DNA of 5,360 bases, taken from Archaeoglobaceae archaeon (GTDB taxonomy: Archaea; Halobacteriota; Archaeoglobi; Archaeoglobales; Archaeoglobaceae). The translations under genes were made by a program, and so were the position numbers. How positions within the stretch are numbered: the first letter of the stretch is position 1; each line of letters starts with the position of its first letter. The stretch covers positions 4,012 to 9,371 of the forward strand of contig JALWBF010000102.1 of NCBI GenBank assembly GCA_027016055.1, written 5' to 3'. Shown one piece after another: positions 4,798-5,360 of the stretch. The notes under the pieces are model-generated. The model was not told where the DNA came from. It searched no databases and saw only the letters and a program-made list of their open reading frames with translations.

Positions 4798-5360
4798 ATG
4801 CTGAAGCTCATATTTCTCGAAACGTCGCTCGAACTAGTTCCGCCGAGCATCGCAAGGCATCCTGCAGTAGTGAAGGATGCAAGGAGGAGAAAGAAGAAGC
4901 CTACAAAGATGATCTTGGACGATTCGAAGCATCACGCTGCCATGAAGGATTTGGATGCGAGGGAAAAGAGGGGAAGGCCGGATATAATCCATCAATGTCT
5001 GCTTTCAGTTTTGGATTCGAGGGCTTCTAAGTTCGTCGACATATACGTTCATACGCTCGACGATACGATAATATGGATAAACAACGAGACGAGGTTGCCG
5101 AGGAACTACAACAGATTCATAGGACTTATGGAGGATTTATTTGAGAAGAAGGAGATAAAAGCCGGAGATAAGGTTTTGCTTAAGATTTTGGATGCGGAGC
5201 TTGAAGACATTCTTAGGGATGCTGAAGCCGTGATTGTTTTAACCGAAAAAGGCGATAGGGATGAGGAATTTTTGAGGGAGATCATAAGAACCAAAGATGA
5301 TCTTGCGATCTGTATCGGAGCCTTTCCCCACGGAGATTTCGAGGAGGATACATTAGAAAT
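4798..5360 (+). CDS. nep1: Nep1/EMG1, 16S rRNA pseudouridine N1-methyltransferase (3' end cut off)
   Basis: An open frame runs from the ATG at 4798 to the window end, giving 187 full codons and two bases. The family is about 205-230 residues, so roughly 20-40 residues are missing. Nep1 is a SPOUT-class, SAM-dependent methyltransferase that acts on a pseudouridine in helix 35 of small-subunit rRNA (Psi914 in Methanocaldococcus), and it also assists subunit assembly. Visible signatures are LIFLETSLELVPPSI at 4-18, LDDSKHHAAM at 40-49, KRGRPDIIHQCLL at 58-69 (rRNA binding), the IYVHTLDD segment at 82-89, TRLPRNYNRFIGLME at 98-112, and the SAM-loop residues GAFPHGDF at 174-181. The C-terminal trefoil-knot end lies outside the window. 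It starts two bases after the YjbQ stop, with a Shine-Dalgarno sequence at the right distance. Confidence 0.95.
   Translation, partial: MLKLIFLETSLELVPPSIARHPAVVKDARRRKKKPTKMILDDSKHHAAMKDLDAREKRGRPDIIHQCLLSVLDSRASKFVDIYVHTLDDTIIWINNETRLPRNYNRFIGLMEDLFEKKEIKAGDKVLLKILDAELEDILRDAEAVIVLTEKGDRDEEFLREIIRTKDDLAICIGAFPHGDFEEDTLE

Overview
The window looks like a piece of a euryarchaeal chromosome, most likely from Archaeoglobales or a close relative. The reasons are a Nep1 gene of archaeal type, an archaeal Clp1/Grc3-type RNA kinase, an NMD3-like protein, TATA boxes a fixed distance upstream of start codons that lack a Shine-Dalgarno sequence, and a secreted protein full of N-glycosylation sequons. 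The lineage is an inference from protein style, not from a search. No rRNA, tRNA, CRISPR array, insertion sequence or attachment site is visible.

Layout. Bases 1-98 are the last 31 codons of a plus-strand gene, probably the TRAM domain of a tRNA methylthiotransferase. Its stop overlaps the stop of a small minus-strand membrane protein (95-427). An AT-rich gap (428-637) carries outward-facing promoters on both sides. A DUF4198-like protein without a signal peptide follows (638-1246), and its stop overlaps the stop of a minus-strand 92-residue protein resembling the C-terminal part of NMD3 (1243-1521). That gene diverges from a plus-strand gene (1571-2227), and the two appear to share one 8-bp TATA box at 1541-1548. 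The 1571-2227 product looks like a tyrosine-recombinase fold that has lost most catalytic residues.

The second half is all on the plus strand: a membrane-anchored protein with 13 sequons (2286-3170), a Clp1/Grc3-type polynucleotide kinase one base later (3172-4371), a YjbQ/UPF0047 protein (4403-4795), and Nep1 two bases later (4798 to beyond the window end).

How it fits together. Several products belong to RNA maturation or ribosome assembly: the probable tRNA methylthiotransferase tail, the NMD3-like protein, the RNA 5'-kinase and the Nep1 rRNA pseudouridine methyltransferase. Five or six transcription units seem to start at or within a few bases of the start codon (leaderless). Only Nep1, internal to an operon, has a convincing Shine-Dalgarno sequence. 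The candidates for undescribed biology are the stand-alone NMD3-like module, the Xer-like protein divergent from it, and the heavily glycosylated surface protein coupled to an RNA kinase.
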